Shown: positions 40,157-48,441 of the stretch, in pieces
Numbering within the stretch: the stretch's first letter is position 1
How the letters are laid out: each line of letters opens with the position of its first letter
Assembly (NCBI RefSeq): GCF_025426255.1
Contig: NZ_CP104861.1
Span: forward strand, 5,225,196 to 5,289,195
Length of the DNA: 64,000 nucleotides
Origin: Pseudomonas fragi
GTDB taxonomy: Bacteria > Pseudomonadota > Gammaproteobacteria > Pseudomonadales > Pseudomonadaceae
Direction: 5' to 3'
The notes under the pieces: generated by a model
Seen by the model: only the letters and a program-made list of their open reading frames with translations
The model's database searches: none
What the model was told of the DNA's origin: nothing
Program-made: the position numbers and the translations under genes

Positions 40157-41068
40157 ATGAACAAGCCTTTCATTTCGCTGTGCCCTGAAATTACTCGGGC
40201 GCATGCGTTGACGTTGATGGATTGGTTGGAGGATGAGCGCGTCACCTGCTATCTGAGCGATTCACGTCATGTCTCCCGCTCCATTGAGCAAGCCATTGAT
40301 CGGACTCAATTGCCGATCCTGACTCATCTATTCAACCAGGGCGGCCGCTTCTTCATGGCCTATGACCGGCATGACGCCCCGGTGGGCTTTGTCCGTCTAA
40401 TCAAGACCGGTTCAAATTGCGAGATAGTCCTGGTCATCGGAGACAGCGACAAATGGGGCCGAAACCTTGGCGCCCGCACGATCCGCGAAGGCATGAAACT
40501 GGCCTTCCTCGACATGCGGGCCAAGAAACTCATCGCCAAGATCCACCCGGACAATGCGCGCTCGCTGAAAGCCTTTCTGCGCAGCGGCTTTGTGCTTGAG
40601 AGCGAAACGCCGACATTGAAGTCATTTTCCATGACGGCGGGGCGCTATCTTCAGTTCTTGCGCGAAGGTACCGTAGGCGACTCCACCAGGATCTATATCA
40701 CTGAAATCGACAAGGCCAGGCTCGAACTTCTAATCGCGCTTGAACAAGGCCCGGCCGTTGTTGAGCTCGAACATGAGCTTGAGCGAGCCATTGTCGTCAA
40801 GCCGCAGCAGGTGGCGTCCAATGTCGTCACGATGAACTCCAGGGCCTTGCTGCAGCTGGACGACGAAGAGATCGAAGTGGCCTTGGTCTACCCTGAAGAC
40901 GCGGACAGCAACGCAGGGAAGCATTCCGTGTATTCCGACATAGGCGCCGCCATTCTGGGCTATCAGGAGGGGGACGCCATCGACTGGCGAATTTCTGATC
41001 GGACCCGCCGGATTGAGATCAGGAAAGTGCTTTACCAGCCGGAGGCTGCGGGCGATTTCCACCTGTAA
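40157..41068 (+). CDS. GNAT acetyltransferase fused to Rnk-like GreA/B C-terminal domain
   Basis: 303 residues from ATG 40157 (the frame opens further at 40106). Residues 1-165 are a GNAT domain: GGRFFMAYDRHDAPVGFVRL, IVLVIGDSDKWGRNLGARTI (acetyl-CoA loop) and AKIHPDNARSLKAFLRSGF. Residues about 175-303 match Rnk, the nucleoside diphosphate kinase regulator: IYITEIDKARLELLI, VVTMNSRALLQLDDEE, VYPEDADSNAGKHSVYSDIG and YQPEAAGDFHL. Rnk binds RNA polymerase in E. coli. The fused protein could couple acetylation with transcription, but the role is unknown. Flanked by inverted repeats and by its own terminator. Confidence 0.83.
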   Translation: MNKPFISLCPEITRAHALTLMDWLEDERVTCYLSDSRHVSRSIEQAIDRTQLPILTHLFNQGGRFFMAYDRHDAPVGFVRLIKTGSNCEIVLVIGDSDKWGRNLGARTIREGMKLAFLDMRAKKLIAKIHPDNARSLKAFLRSGFVLESETPTLKSFSMTAGRYLQFLREGTVGDSTRIYITEIDKARLELLIALEQGPAVVELEHELERAIVVKPQQVASNVVTMNSRALLQLDDEEIEVALVYPEDADSNAGKHSVYSDIGAAILGYQEGDAIDWRISDRTRRIEIRKVLYQPEAAGDFHL

Positions 41069-41102
41069 ATAGCGCCTTTTGCTCAGTGTTCGTTCATCAG
41101 AC

Positions 41103-41138
41103 GCGAGGCCCCCCAAAAAAAGGACGGGGCCTCGCTTT
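41103..41138 (+). terminator. Terminator of the GNAT-Rnk gene
   Basis: GCGAGGCCCC (41103-41112) pairs with GGGGCCTCGC (41126-41135) over a 13-base A-rich loop, followed by TTTG. Confidence 0.85.
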
Positions 41139-41195
41139 GCGTGCCTGAGCGGCCCGTTGGATGGATGGTAAAAGGTAGGAGCGGAACCAGTTGCG

Positions 41196-41235
41196 AAAAG
41201 CAGGAGGCGGTAGGACAGACCTAGCCGGCTCCTGC
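41196..41235 (-). terminator. Terminator after glmS
   Basis: On the minus strand GCAGGAGCCGGCTAGG, a short loop, CCTACCGCCTCCTGC, then TTTT (41199-41196). Located 47 bases past the glmS stop, beyond the attTn7 position. Confidence 0.75.
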
Positions 41236-41252
41236 GACAGTTTTAATTGTCT
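41234..41252 (-). repeat. Right flanking copy of the 19-bp inverted repeat
   Basis: Minus-strand AGACAATTAAAACTGTCGC; 17 of 19 bases equal the copy at 39912-39930. It ends 29 bases downstream of the glmS stop. Another TTGTCGCG copy lies at 41267-41274 on the plus strand. Confidence 0.65.
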
Positions 41253-41253
41253 A

Positions 41254-41260
41254 AAACCAT
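41254..41260. other. Expected attTn7 insertion position downstream of glmS
   Basis: Tn7 family elements insert about 25 bases past the glmS stop after TnsD recognition of the conserved 3' codons (LAKSVTVE end is intact here). This position is empty of a full Tn7 element but adjoins the right inverted repeat. Confidence 0.5.
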
Positions 41261-41281
41261 TACTTATTGTCGCGGCAGAAA

Positions 41282-43117
41282 TTATTCCACGGTGACAGAT
41301 TTAGCCAGGTTACGCGGCTGGTCTACGTCGGTGCCTTTGAGCACGGCCACGTAGTACGACAGCAGTTGCAGCGGGATGGTGTAGAGGATCGGCGCCAGCA
41401 CATCGTGGATGTGCGGCATGTTGATCACATGAGTGCCTTCGCCATTGGTCATGCCTGCTTGTTCATCGGCAAACACAATCAGTTCGCCACCACGGGCACG
41501 AACTTCTTGCAGGTTGGATTTGAGTTTCTCCAACAGCTCATTGTTCGGTGCAACGGTGACTACCGGCATGTCGTTATCCACAAGCGCCAGCGGGCCGTGC
41601 TTCAACTCGCCTGCCGGGTATGCCTCTGCGTGGATGTACGAGATTTCCTTAAGCTTGAGTGCGCCTTCCATTGCTACCGGGAACTGAGCGCCACGGCCCA
41701 GGAACAGGGTGTGGTGTTTGTCAGCAAACAATTCAGCAACTTTCTCGACAATCGAATCCATCGCCAGGGCTTCACCCAGACGTGCTGGCAAACGGCGCAG
41801 TTCTTCAACCAGTTGCGCTTCAACGCCCGCTTCCAGCGTGCCGCGAACCTGACCCAGGGACAGAGTCAGCAGCAGCAGACCTACCAGTTGGGTAGTGAAT
41901 GCTTTGGTGGAGGCTACGCCAATTTCACGACCGGCTTGGGTTAGCAGTGTCAGGTCAGACTCACGTACCAGTGAGCTGATACCTACGTTGCAAATTGCCA
42001 GGCTGCCAAGGAAGCCCAGTTCTTTTGCATTACGCAGTGCCGCGAGGGTGTCAGCGGTTTCGCCCGATTGCGAGATCGAAACAAACAGGGTGTCAGGCTG
42101 CACCACGACTTTGCGGTAGCGGAACTCGCTCGCCACTTCGACCTGGCAAGGGATGCCAGCCAGGCTTTCAAGCCAGTAACGAGCGACCATCCCGGCGTGG
42201 TAGCTAGTACCACACGCGACGATCTGAACATTGCGTACTTTGGCGAACAATTCCTTGGCTTGTGGGCCGAAGGCTTGTACCAGAACATGGTCCTGGCCCA
42301 AACGATTTTCCAGGGTGCGCTGTACTACTGCTGGCTGCTCGTGAATTTCCTTGAGCATGTAGTGGCGATATTCGCCTTTGTCGGCAGCTTCGGCGCCATC
42401 GCTGTATTGCACCGCTTCACGCTGAACGCTTTGGCCATTCACATCCCAGATCTGCACGCTGTCACGATGGATTTCAGCGATATCGCCTTCTTCCAGGTAC
42501 ATGAAGCGGTCAGTTACCTGGCGCAATGCCAATTGGTCGGAGGCCAGGAAGTTCTCACCCAGACCCAGGCCAATCACCAACGGGCTGCCGCTACGGGCTG
42601 CAACCAAACGATCCGGCTGTTTGGCGCTGATCACGGCCAAACCATAAGCACCGTGCAACTCTTTAACAGTGGCTTTAAGGGCCGCGGTCAGATCGCTGTT
42701 GTCTTTGAGTTTGTGATTAAGCAGGTGAGCAATGACTTCGGTATCAGTGTCCGAGGTAAACACATAACCCAGACCTTTGAGTTGCTCACGCAGGGCTTCA
42801 TGGTTTTCGATAATGCCGTTGTGCACCACCGCCAGATCGGAGCCCGAGAAGTGCGGGTGAGCATTACGCTCGCACGGTGCGCCGTGAGTCGCCCAACGGG
42901 TATGAGCAATACCCAGGCGGCCTGCCAACGGTTCACCGGCCAGCGCTTGTTCCAGCTCGGCGACTTTGCCGTTGCGGCGCATGCGTTCCAGGGTGCCGTT
43001 GTTGGTGAAAACAGCCACGCCAGCGCTGTCGTAACCACGGTATTCAAGACGTTTCAGGCCTTCAAGCAGAATGGCCGTGATATTGCGTTCAGCGACTGCG
43101 CCAACGATCCCACACAT
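41282..43117 (-). CDS. glmS: Glutamine--fructose-6-phosphate aminotransferase (isomerizing)
   Basis: 611 residues. Begins MCGIVGAVA with Cys2 as the Ntn glutaminase nucleophile; glutaminase domain to about 240; two SIS domains follow (CGTSYHAGMVARYWLE near 301, SQSGETADTL near 349; SYIHAEAYPAGELKHGPLAL near 485). Ends LAKSVTVE. Makes glucosamine-6-phosphate, first step toward UDP-GlcNAc. Directly downstream of glmR (9-base gap), forming the glmR-glmS unit near glmU. A perfect DnaA box lies inside at 41574-41582. Confidence 0.97.
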   Translation of the reverse strand: MCGIVGAVAERNITAILLEGLKRLEYRGYDSAGVAVFTNNGTLERMRRNGKVAELEQALAGEPLAGRLGIAHTRWATHGAPCERNAHPHFSGSDLAVVHNGIIENHEALREQLKGLGYVFTSDTDTEVIAHLLNHKLKDNSDLTAALKATVKELHGAYGLAVISAKQPDRLVAARSGSPLVIGLGLGENFLASDQLALRQVTDRFMYLEEGDIAEIHRDSVQIWDVNGQSVQREAVQYSDGAEAADKGEYRHYMLKEIHEQPAVVQRTLENRLGQDHVLVQAFGPQAKELFAKVRNVQIVACGTSYHAGMVARYWLESLAGIPCQVEVASEFRYRKVVVQPDTLFVSISQSGETADTLAALRNAKELGFLGSLAICNVGISSLVRESDLTLLTQAGREIGVASTKAFTTQLVGLLLLTLSLGQVRGTLEAGVEAQLVEELRRLPARLGEALAMDSIVEKVAELFADKHHTLFLGRGAQFPVAMEGALKLKEISYIHAEAYPAGELKHGPLALVDNDMPVVTVAPNNELLEKLKSNLQEVRARGGELIVFADEQAGMTNGEGTHVINMPHIHDVLAPILYTIPLQLLSYYVAVLKGTDVDQPRNLAKSVTVE

Positions 43118-43126
43118 AAAGTTCTC

Positions 43127-43894
43127 CTAGCTTAGGGCGGCGCATAACAGTGTTATGCCCCGGGCCTGAATCTGTTCGCGCGCCTCTTGCGGCAGGCGAT
43201 CATCGGTAATAAGGGTATGGACGCTGCCCCAGGGCAGTTCCAGGTTGGGTATTTTGCGACCAATCTTGTCCGACTCGACCATTACGATCACTTCACGTGC
43301 GACGTCAGCCATGACCCGGCTCAGACCCAACAACTCGTTAAAAGTTGTCGTGCCGCGCTGCAGGTCGATCCCGTCAGCACCGATAAACAGTTGATCGAAG
43401 TCGTAAGAGCGCAACACCTGTTCGGCAACCTGTCCCTGGAAGGACTCGGAGTGTGGATCCCAGGTGCCCCCGGTCATCAGCAACACAGGCTCGTGTTCAA
43501 GTTCACTGAGTGCGTTGGCGACGTGCAGGGAGTTGGTCATCACCACTAGACCGGGTTGCAGACCCAGTTGTGGAATCATCGAGGCGGTGGTGCTGCCGCT
43601 GTCGATAATAATGCGTGCATGCTCTTTAATCAGGCCAACCGCCGCACGGGCAATGGCTTGCTTATATAGAGAAACGGGCTGGGGTACATCACTGACCAGT
43701 TCTTGCGGCATGGTGATAGCACCGCCATAACGACGCAATAACAGGCCGTTACTTTCGAGTGCAGCCAGATCCTTGCGAATCGTAACCTCGGAGGTTTCGA
43801 AGCGCTTGGCCAGTTCATCCACACTGACTTCGCCCTGCTCTGCAAGCAAGGCCAGGATGTTGTGTCTGCGTTGTGGCGTGTTGCGTTTAGACAT
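43127..43894 (-). CDS. glmR: DeoR-family regulator GlmR
   Basis: 255 residues. N-terminal DeoR helix-turn-helix (RRHNILALLAEQGEVSVDEL then AKRFETSEVTIRKDLAALE; residues 9-50), DeoR sugar-phosphate sensor domain (75-235; IDSGSTTASMIPQL, IGADGIDLQRG). In P. aeruginosa PA5550 glmR lies beside glmS and affects amino-sugar supply and cell-wall integrity. The layout here (glmU, glmR, glmS) is the same. Its predicted ligand is a hexosamine or hexose phosphate. Confidence 0.9.
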   Translation of the reverse strand: MSKRNTPQRRHNILALLAEQGEVSVDELAKRFETSEVTIRKDLAALESNGLLLRRYGGAITMPQELVSDVPQPVSLYKQAIARAAVGLIKEHARIIIDSGSTTASMIPQLGLQPGLVVMTNSLHVANALSELEHEPVLLMTGGTWDPHSESFQGQVAEQVLRSYDFDQLFIGADGIDLQRGTTTFNELLGLSRVMADVAREVIVMVESDKIGRKIPNLELPWGSVHTLITDDRLPQEAREQIQARGITLLCAALS

Positions 43895-44045
43895 AACGAC
43901 CTAAGTTTCGTTTCGAAAGATAACGAAAGCAATGAAACCTTATCTCGAAATAATCGTCAAGAAAATGTTGCTGGTTATTTTCTGTGAATAACTCAATTTA
44001 GCCCTGTGTTCATGGGCTAAACCCCTGATTTAGAGCCGCAAAAAA

Positions 44046-44082
44046 TAAAGCCTTATCCACAGGGTGCGGATAAGGCTTTATG
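44046..44082 (-). terminator. Terminator after glmU, containing a DnaA box
   Basis: ATAAAGCCTTATCC (44046-44059) pairs with GGATAAGGCTTTAT (44069-44082); minus-strand T-run follows (44046-44041). The loop side creates TTATCCACA at 44054-44062. Confidence 0.88.
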
Positions 44083-44164
44083 TAACTTATTGATTTAAAA
44101 CAGTTATAGGATGACTTGTTAATAACCACATATCGCTATGTCTTGCGCTGTGGATAACTTCAAA

Positions 44165-45532
44165 TCAAGGCTTTGGCTGTTTTACCGGACGTTTCCAGCC
44201 ATCAATATTGCGCTGCCGTGCACGGCCAACGGCCAGTTGCTCGGGAGCTACATCCTGATTGATGGTTGAACCGGCTGCGGTGGTTGCACCGTTGGAGATA
44301 TCCACAGGCGCGACCAGCGAGTTGTTCGAACCGATGAACACATCAGCTCCCAGCACGGTCTTCCACTTATTGGCGCCATCGTAGTTGCAGGTTATGGTGC
44401 CTGCGCCAATGTTGGTACGAGGACCAACTTCAGCATCACCCAGGTAAGTCAGGTGACCACACTTGGCGTCTTCACCCAGATGGGCGTTTTTCAATTCGAC
44501 AAAGTTACCCACATGGGCGCGGGCATCCAGAACGCTACCCGGGCGCAAACGAGCGAAAGGGCCAGCATCGCTGTTCTCACCCATCACGGCACCGTCGATA
44601 TGGCTGTTGGCCTTGATCACCACGCCTTTGCGCAAAGTGCTGTCCTTGATCACACAGTTAGGGCCAATCACTACGTCATCTTCAATGATCACGCGGCCTT
44701 CAAGGATCACGTTGATATCGATCAGCACATCACGGCCTACCGTGACTTCGCCACGGACATCAAAACGGGCCGGGTCACGCAGGGTTACACCCAATGCCAT
44801 CAGGCGGCGGCCTTCACGCAGCTGGTAATGACGCTCAAGCTCGCTGAGCTGCTTGCGGTCGTTGGCGCCCTGCACTTCCATCGGGTCGAGGGCATGTTCG
44901 GTGGCCACCACCAAACCATCGTTTACCGCCATCGCGATCACGTCGGTCAGGTAATACTCGCCCTGGGCGTTGTTGTTCGACAGCCGGCTCATCCAGTCCG
45001 CCAGACGCTGGGTGGGCAACGCCAAAATCCCGGTATTGCCTTCAGTGATGGCACGTTCGGCTTCGGTTGCGTCCTTGTGCTCGACGATGGCGCAAACCTT
45101 GCCAGCCGCGTCACGCACAATCCGGCCATAACCGGTAGGGTCAGCCAGGTTGACGGTCAGCAAGCCTAATTGCTCGGGGCCCACTTGTTTGAGCAAACGC
45201 TGCAAAGTCTCGACTTCGATCAACGGTACATCGCCGTACAGGATCAACACGTTTTGTGCCGTCAAAAATGGCAGCGCCTGGGCCACGGCATGGCCTGTAC
45301 CCAGTTGCTTGTCTTGCAGCACAAAATTCAAATCATCAGCTGCCAAACGTTCACGGACCAGTTCGGCACCGTGACCGATAACCACGTGAATGCCTGTCGG
45401 TTTGAGCTGGCGAGCGCTGTGGATAACATGGCCCAGCATGGAGTTGCCTGCCACAGGATGGAGAACCTTGGGCAAGGCTGAACGCATGCGGGTGCCCTGA
45501 CCTGCTGCGAGAATAACGATATCGAGAGACAT
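44165..45532 (-). CDS. glmU: Bifunctional GlmU (GlcNAc-1-P uridyltransferase / GlcN-1-P acetyltransferase)
   Basis: 455 residues. Uridyltransferase domain (1-230) with LAAGQGTRMRSALPKVLHP and YGDVPLI; left-handed beta-helix acetyltransferase domain (250-440) with hexapeptides and HLTYLGDAEVGPRTNIGAGTITCNYDG (active-site His/Lys region). Produces UDP-GlcNAc for peptidoglycan and LPS. Lies between atpC and glmR, 115 bases after atpC; it has its own terminator. A perfect DnaA box is at 45418-45426. Confidence 0.97.
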   Translation of the reverse strand: MSLDIVILAAGQGTRMRSALPKVLHPVAGNSMLGHVIHSARQLKPTGIHVVIGHGAELVRERLAADDLNFVLQDKQLGTGHAVAQALPFLTAQNVLILYGDVPLIEVETLQRLLKQVGPEQLGLLTVNLADPTGYGRIVRDAAGKVCAIVEHKDATEAERAITEGNTGILALPTQRLADWMSRLSNNNAQGEYYLTDVIAMAVNDGLVVATEHALDPMEVQGANDRKQLSELERHYQLREGRRLMALGVTLRDPARFDVRGEVTVGRDVLIDINVILEGRVIIEDDVVIGPNCVIKDSTLRKGVVIKANSHIDGAVMGENSDAGPFARLRPGSVLDARAHVGNFVELKNAHLGEDAKCGHLTYLGDAEVGPRTNIGAGTITCNYDGANKWKTVLGADVFIGSNNSLVAPVDISNGATTAAGSTINQDVAPEQLAVGRARQRNIDGWKRPVKQPKP

Positions 45533-45592
45533 GACTGGCTACCAATCCTGGGTGGTCAGCGGTTGCGACCAAAAAGTATTTCGCGGAAAAAG

Positions 45593-45620
45593 AAAAAGGG
45601 TAGCCGAGGCTACCCTTTTT
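45593..45620 (-). terminator. Terminator of the atp operon
   Basis: AAAAAGGGTAGCC (45593-45605), GA, GGCTACCCTTTTT (45608-45620): a 13-bp perfect stem with T-run on the minus strand, 27 bases past the atpC stop. Confidence 0.93.
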
Positions 45621-45647
45621 AATCAATCACACAATGAAGCAGGAGGC

Positions 45648-46079
45648 TTAACCGCCAAACTTCTTGCGGATTTGCTGGACGGTGCGCAGCTGAGCTGCGG
45701 CCTCGGCCAGACGTGCAGCAGCAGATCCATAATCGAATTCTGCGCCTCTTTCGTTCAGGGCCTTCTCGGCTGCCTTAACGGCGGCTTGAGCGGAGGCTTC
45801 ATCCAGGTCGGCAGCACGTTGCACGGTGTCGGCAAGAACCTTGACCATGTTCGGCTGAACCTCGAGGTAACCACCGGAGATGTAAAACACCTCGGCTTCC
45901 CCGCCCAGCTTGATCAGGCGGATCGGGCCCGGCTTGAGTTCAGTGATCAGCGGAGCGTGACCCAGAGCGATACCAAGATCACCCAGGCTGCCGTGCGCAA
46001 TCACCATCTCGACCTGACCGGAAAAGATTTCTCCTTCCGCACTGACGATATCGCAATGGACTGTCATCATATTAGCCAT
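45648..46079 (-). CDS. atpC: ATP synthase epsilon subunit
   Basis: 143 residues: beta-sandwich domain (MTVHCDIVSAEGEIFSGQVE, LGDLGIALGHAPLIT, GGEAEVFYISGGYLEVQPN) and C-terminal helical hairpin (after 90, LDEASAQAAVKAAEKAL). Part of the F1 central stalk; regulates ATPase activity. Last gene of the atp operon. Confidence 0.96.
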   Translation of the reverse strand: MANMMTVHCDIVSAEGEIFSGQVEMVIAHGSLGDLGIALGHAPLITELKPGPIRLIKLGGEAEVFYISGGYLEVQPNMVKVLADTVQRAADLDEASAQAAVKAAEKALNERGAEFDYGSAAARLAEAAAQLRTVQQIRKKFGG

Positions 46080-46123
46080 CTGATTGCCTCAACCTGATTA
46101 GCGCCCGTTGCCGGGCGCCGGAA

Positions 46124-47503
46124 TTACAGTTTCTTGGCTTTCTCGATCGCTTCTTCGATGCCGCCGACCATGTAGAACGCTTGTTCTGGCAGGTGGTCGT
46201 AGTCACCGTTGAGGATGCCTTTGAAGCCAGCAATGGTGTCTTTCAGGGAAACGTATTTACCCGAAGCGCCAGTGAAGACTTCAGCCACGAAGAACGGCTG
46301 AGACAAGAAACGCTGGATCTTACGAGCGCGGGATACCAACTGCTTGTCGACTTCCGACAGCTCGTCCATACCCAGGATCGCAATGATGTCCTTCAGTTCT
46401 TTGTAACGCTGCAACACGTACTGAACGCCGCGAGCGGTGTCGTAGTGTTCCTGGCCGATTACCATCGGGTCCAGCTGGCGCGAAGTCGAGTCCAGTGGAT
46501 CAACCGCTGGGTAGATACCCAGGGAGGCGATGTCACGGGACAGTACAACGGTAGCGTCCAAGTGGGCGAAGGTGGTCGCAGGCGACGGGTCAGTCAAGTC
46601 ATCCGCAGGTACGTATACCGCTTGGATCGAAGTGATCGAACCGTTCTTGGTCGAAGTGATGCGCTCTTGCAGAGTACCCATCTCTTCAGCCAGAGTCGGC
46701 TGGTAACCTACTGCCGAAGGCATACGGCCCAGCAGTGCGGATACTTCAGTACCGGCCAAGGTGTAACGGTAGATGTTGTCAACGAACAACAGTACGTCGT
46801 TACCTTCGTCACGGAACTTCTCGGCCATGGTCAGGCCAGTCAGTGCTACGCGCAGACGGTTACCCGGCGGCTCGTTCATCTGACCGTAAACCAGTGCCAC
46901 TTTGTCCAGTACGCTCGAATCCTTCATCTCGTGGTAGAAGTCGTTACCCTCACGGGTACGCTCGCCCACACCAGCAAACACAGAGTAACCGCTGTGTTCC
47001 ATGGCGATGTTACGGATCAGTTCCATCATGTTTACGGTTTTGCCTACACCGGCACCACCGAACAGACCAACCTTACCGCCTTTTGCAAACGGGCAGATCA
47101 GGTCGATAACCTTGATGCCAGTTTCCAGAAGGTCGTTGCCGCCCGCTTGTTCAGCGAAGGTCGGTGCAGGACGGTGAATGCCCCAGCGCTCTTCGGTTTC
47201 AATCGGACCAGCTTCGTCGATCGGGTTGCCCAGAACGTCCATGATCCGGCCCAGAGTCGCTTTACCGACTGGAACGGAGATGGCTGCGCCAGTGTCGGTG
47301 ACTTCCAGACCGCGCTTCAAGCCCTCGGTGGAACCCATCGCAATGGTACGAACCACGCCGTCGCCCAGCTGCTGCTGAACTTCCAGAGTGGTCCCGGCCG
47401 CGCTTTGTACTTTCAGCGCGTTGTAGATGCTCGGTACGTTTTCGCGTGGAAATTCCACGTCGATCACGGCGCCGATGATTTGAACGATACGTCCGCTACT
47501 CAT
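46124..47503 (-). CDS. atpD: ATP synthase beta subunit
   Basis: 459 residues. Catalytic Walker A GGAGVGKTV (about 148-156), GERTREGND (catalytic Glu), Walker B VLLFVDNIYRYTLAG, and ALLGRMPSAVGYQPTL. Binds and converts ADP plus phosphate to ATP in F1. 44 bases before atpC. Confidence 0.98.
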   Translation of the reverse strand: MSSGRIVQIIGAVIDVEFPRENVPSIYNALKVQSAAGTTLEVQQQLGDGVVRTIAMGSTEGLKRGLEVTDTGAAISVPVGKATLGRIMDVLGNPIDEAGPIETEERWGIHRPAPTFAEQAGGNDLLETGIKVIDLICPFAKGGKVGLFGGAGVGKTVNMMELIRNIAMEHSGYSVFAGVGERTREGNDFYHEMKDSSVLDKVALVYGQMNEPPGNRLRVALTGLTMAEKFRDEGNDVLLFVDNIYRYTLAGTEVSALLGRMPSAVGYQPTLAEEMGTLQERITSTKNGSITSIQAVYVPADDLTDPSPATTFAHLDATVVLSRDIASLGIYPAVDPLDSTSRQLDPMVIGQEHYDTARGVQYVLQRYKELKDIIAILGMDELSEVDKQLVSRARKIQRFLSQPFFVAEVFTGASGKYVSLKDTIAGFKGILNGDYDHLPEQAFYMVGGIEEAIEKAKKL

Positions 47504-47530
47504 AGCTGGATCCTCTGAATATTTGAACCG

Positions 47531-48391
47531 TTAAACCGCGGCAGCGCCGCCGACGATTTCCGAGATCTCTTGGGTGATCGCAGCCTGACGCGCCTTGTTG
47601 TAGATCAGCTGCAAATCGCTGATCAAATCACCGGCGTTATCAGTGGCGTTCTTCATTGCGATCATCCGCGCAGCTTGTTCAGCTGCACTGTTCTCGACCA
47701 CCGCCTGGTACACCTGCGACTCCACGTAGCGCACCATCAAGCCGTCTAGCAGCTCTTTGGCATCCGGTTCGTAGAGATAGTCCCAGTGGTGCTTGAGTTT
47801 TTGATCCGGGGTCGCCACCAGTGGAATCAACTGTTCCACAGTAGGCTGTTGCGTCATGGTGTTGATGAACTTGTTGGATACCACGGACAGGCGGTCAATA
47901 CGGCCTTCCAGGTAAGCATCCAGCATCACCTTAACGCTGCCGATCAAATCATTGATCGACGGTTCTTCACCCAGATGGCTGATAGCTGCGACGACGTTAC
48001 CGCCGAAGTTGCGGAAAAATGCCGCACCTTTGCTGCCGACCACGCACAGATCAATCTCGACGCCGTTTTCACGGTTTACCGCCATGTCCTTGACCAAAGC
48101 CTTGAACAGGTTGGTATTCAAACCACCGCACAAACCACGGTCACTGCTCACAACCACATAACCCACACGCTTAACTTCGCGGTCGATCATGAACGGGTGG
48201 CGGTATTCCGGGTTGGCGTTAGCCAAATGCCCAATAACCTGGCGGATACGCTCCGCATAAGGACGGCTAGCAGCCATGCGCATTTGTGCCTTGCGCATTT
48301 TGCTGACCGCCACTTTTTCCATGGCGCTGGTAATCTTTTGCGTGCTTTTGATGCTCGCAATCTTACTGCGAATCTCTTTTGCGCCTGCCAT
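47531..48391 (-). CDS. atpG: ATP synthase gamma subunit
   Basis: 286 residues. Conserved N-terminal AGAKEIRSKIASIKSTQKITSAMEKVA and C-terminal MKNATDNAGDLISDL helices, the rotating F1 shaft; SSDRGLCGGLNTNLFK near 75-90 is a family hallmark. Confidence 0.97.
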   Translation of the reverse strand: MAGAKEIRSKIASIKSTQKITSAMEKVAVSKMRKAQMRMAASRPYAERIRQVIGHLANANPEYRHPFMIDREVKRVGYVVVSSDRGLCGGLNTNLFKALVKDMAVNRENGVEIDLCVVGSKGAAFFRNFGGNVVAAISHLGEEPSINDLIGSVKVMLDAYLEGRIDRLSVVSNKFINTMTQQPTVEQLIPLVATPDQKLKHHWDYLYEPDAKELLDGLMVRYVESQVYQAVVENSAAEQAARMIAMKNATDNAGDLISDLQLIYNKARQAAITQEISEIVGGAAAV

Positions 48392-48441
48392 GTAACACCT
48401 ATCAGGTTAGCAAGCGGGAGCCTTGCGACTCCCGCTGCGGC

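Noticed and set aside
47437..47462. GTGGAAATTCCAC palindrome in atpD as parS
   Set aside because: Lacks the central CACGTG; coincidental inverted repeat in coding sequence.
46181..47518. Plus-strand frame opposite atpD (445 codons)
   Set aside because: Antisense shadow of atpD with no recognisable domain.
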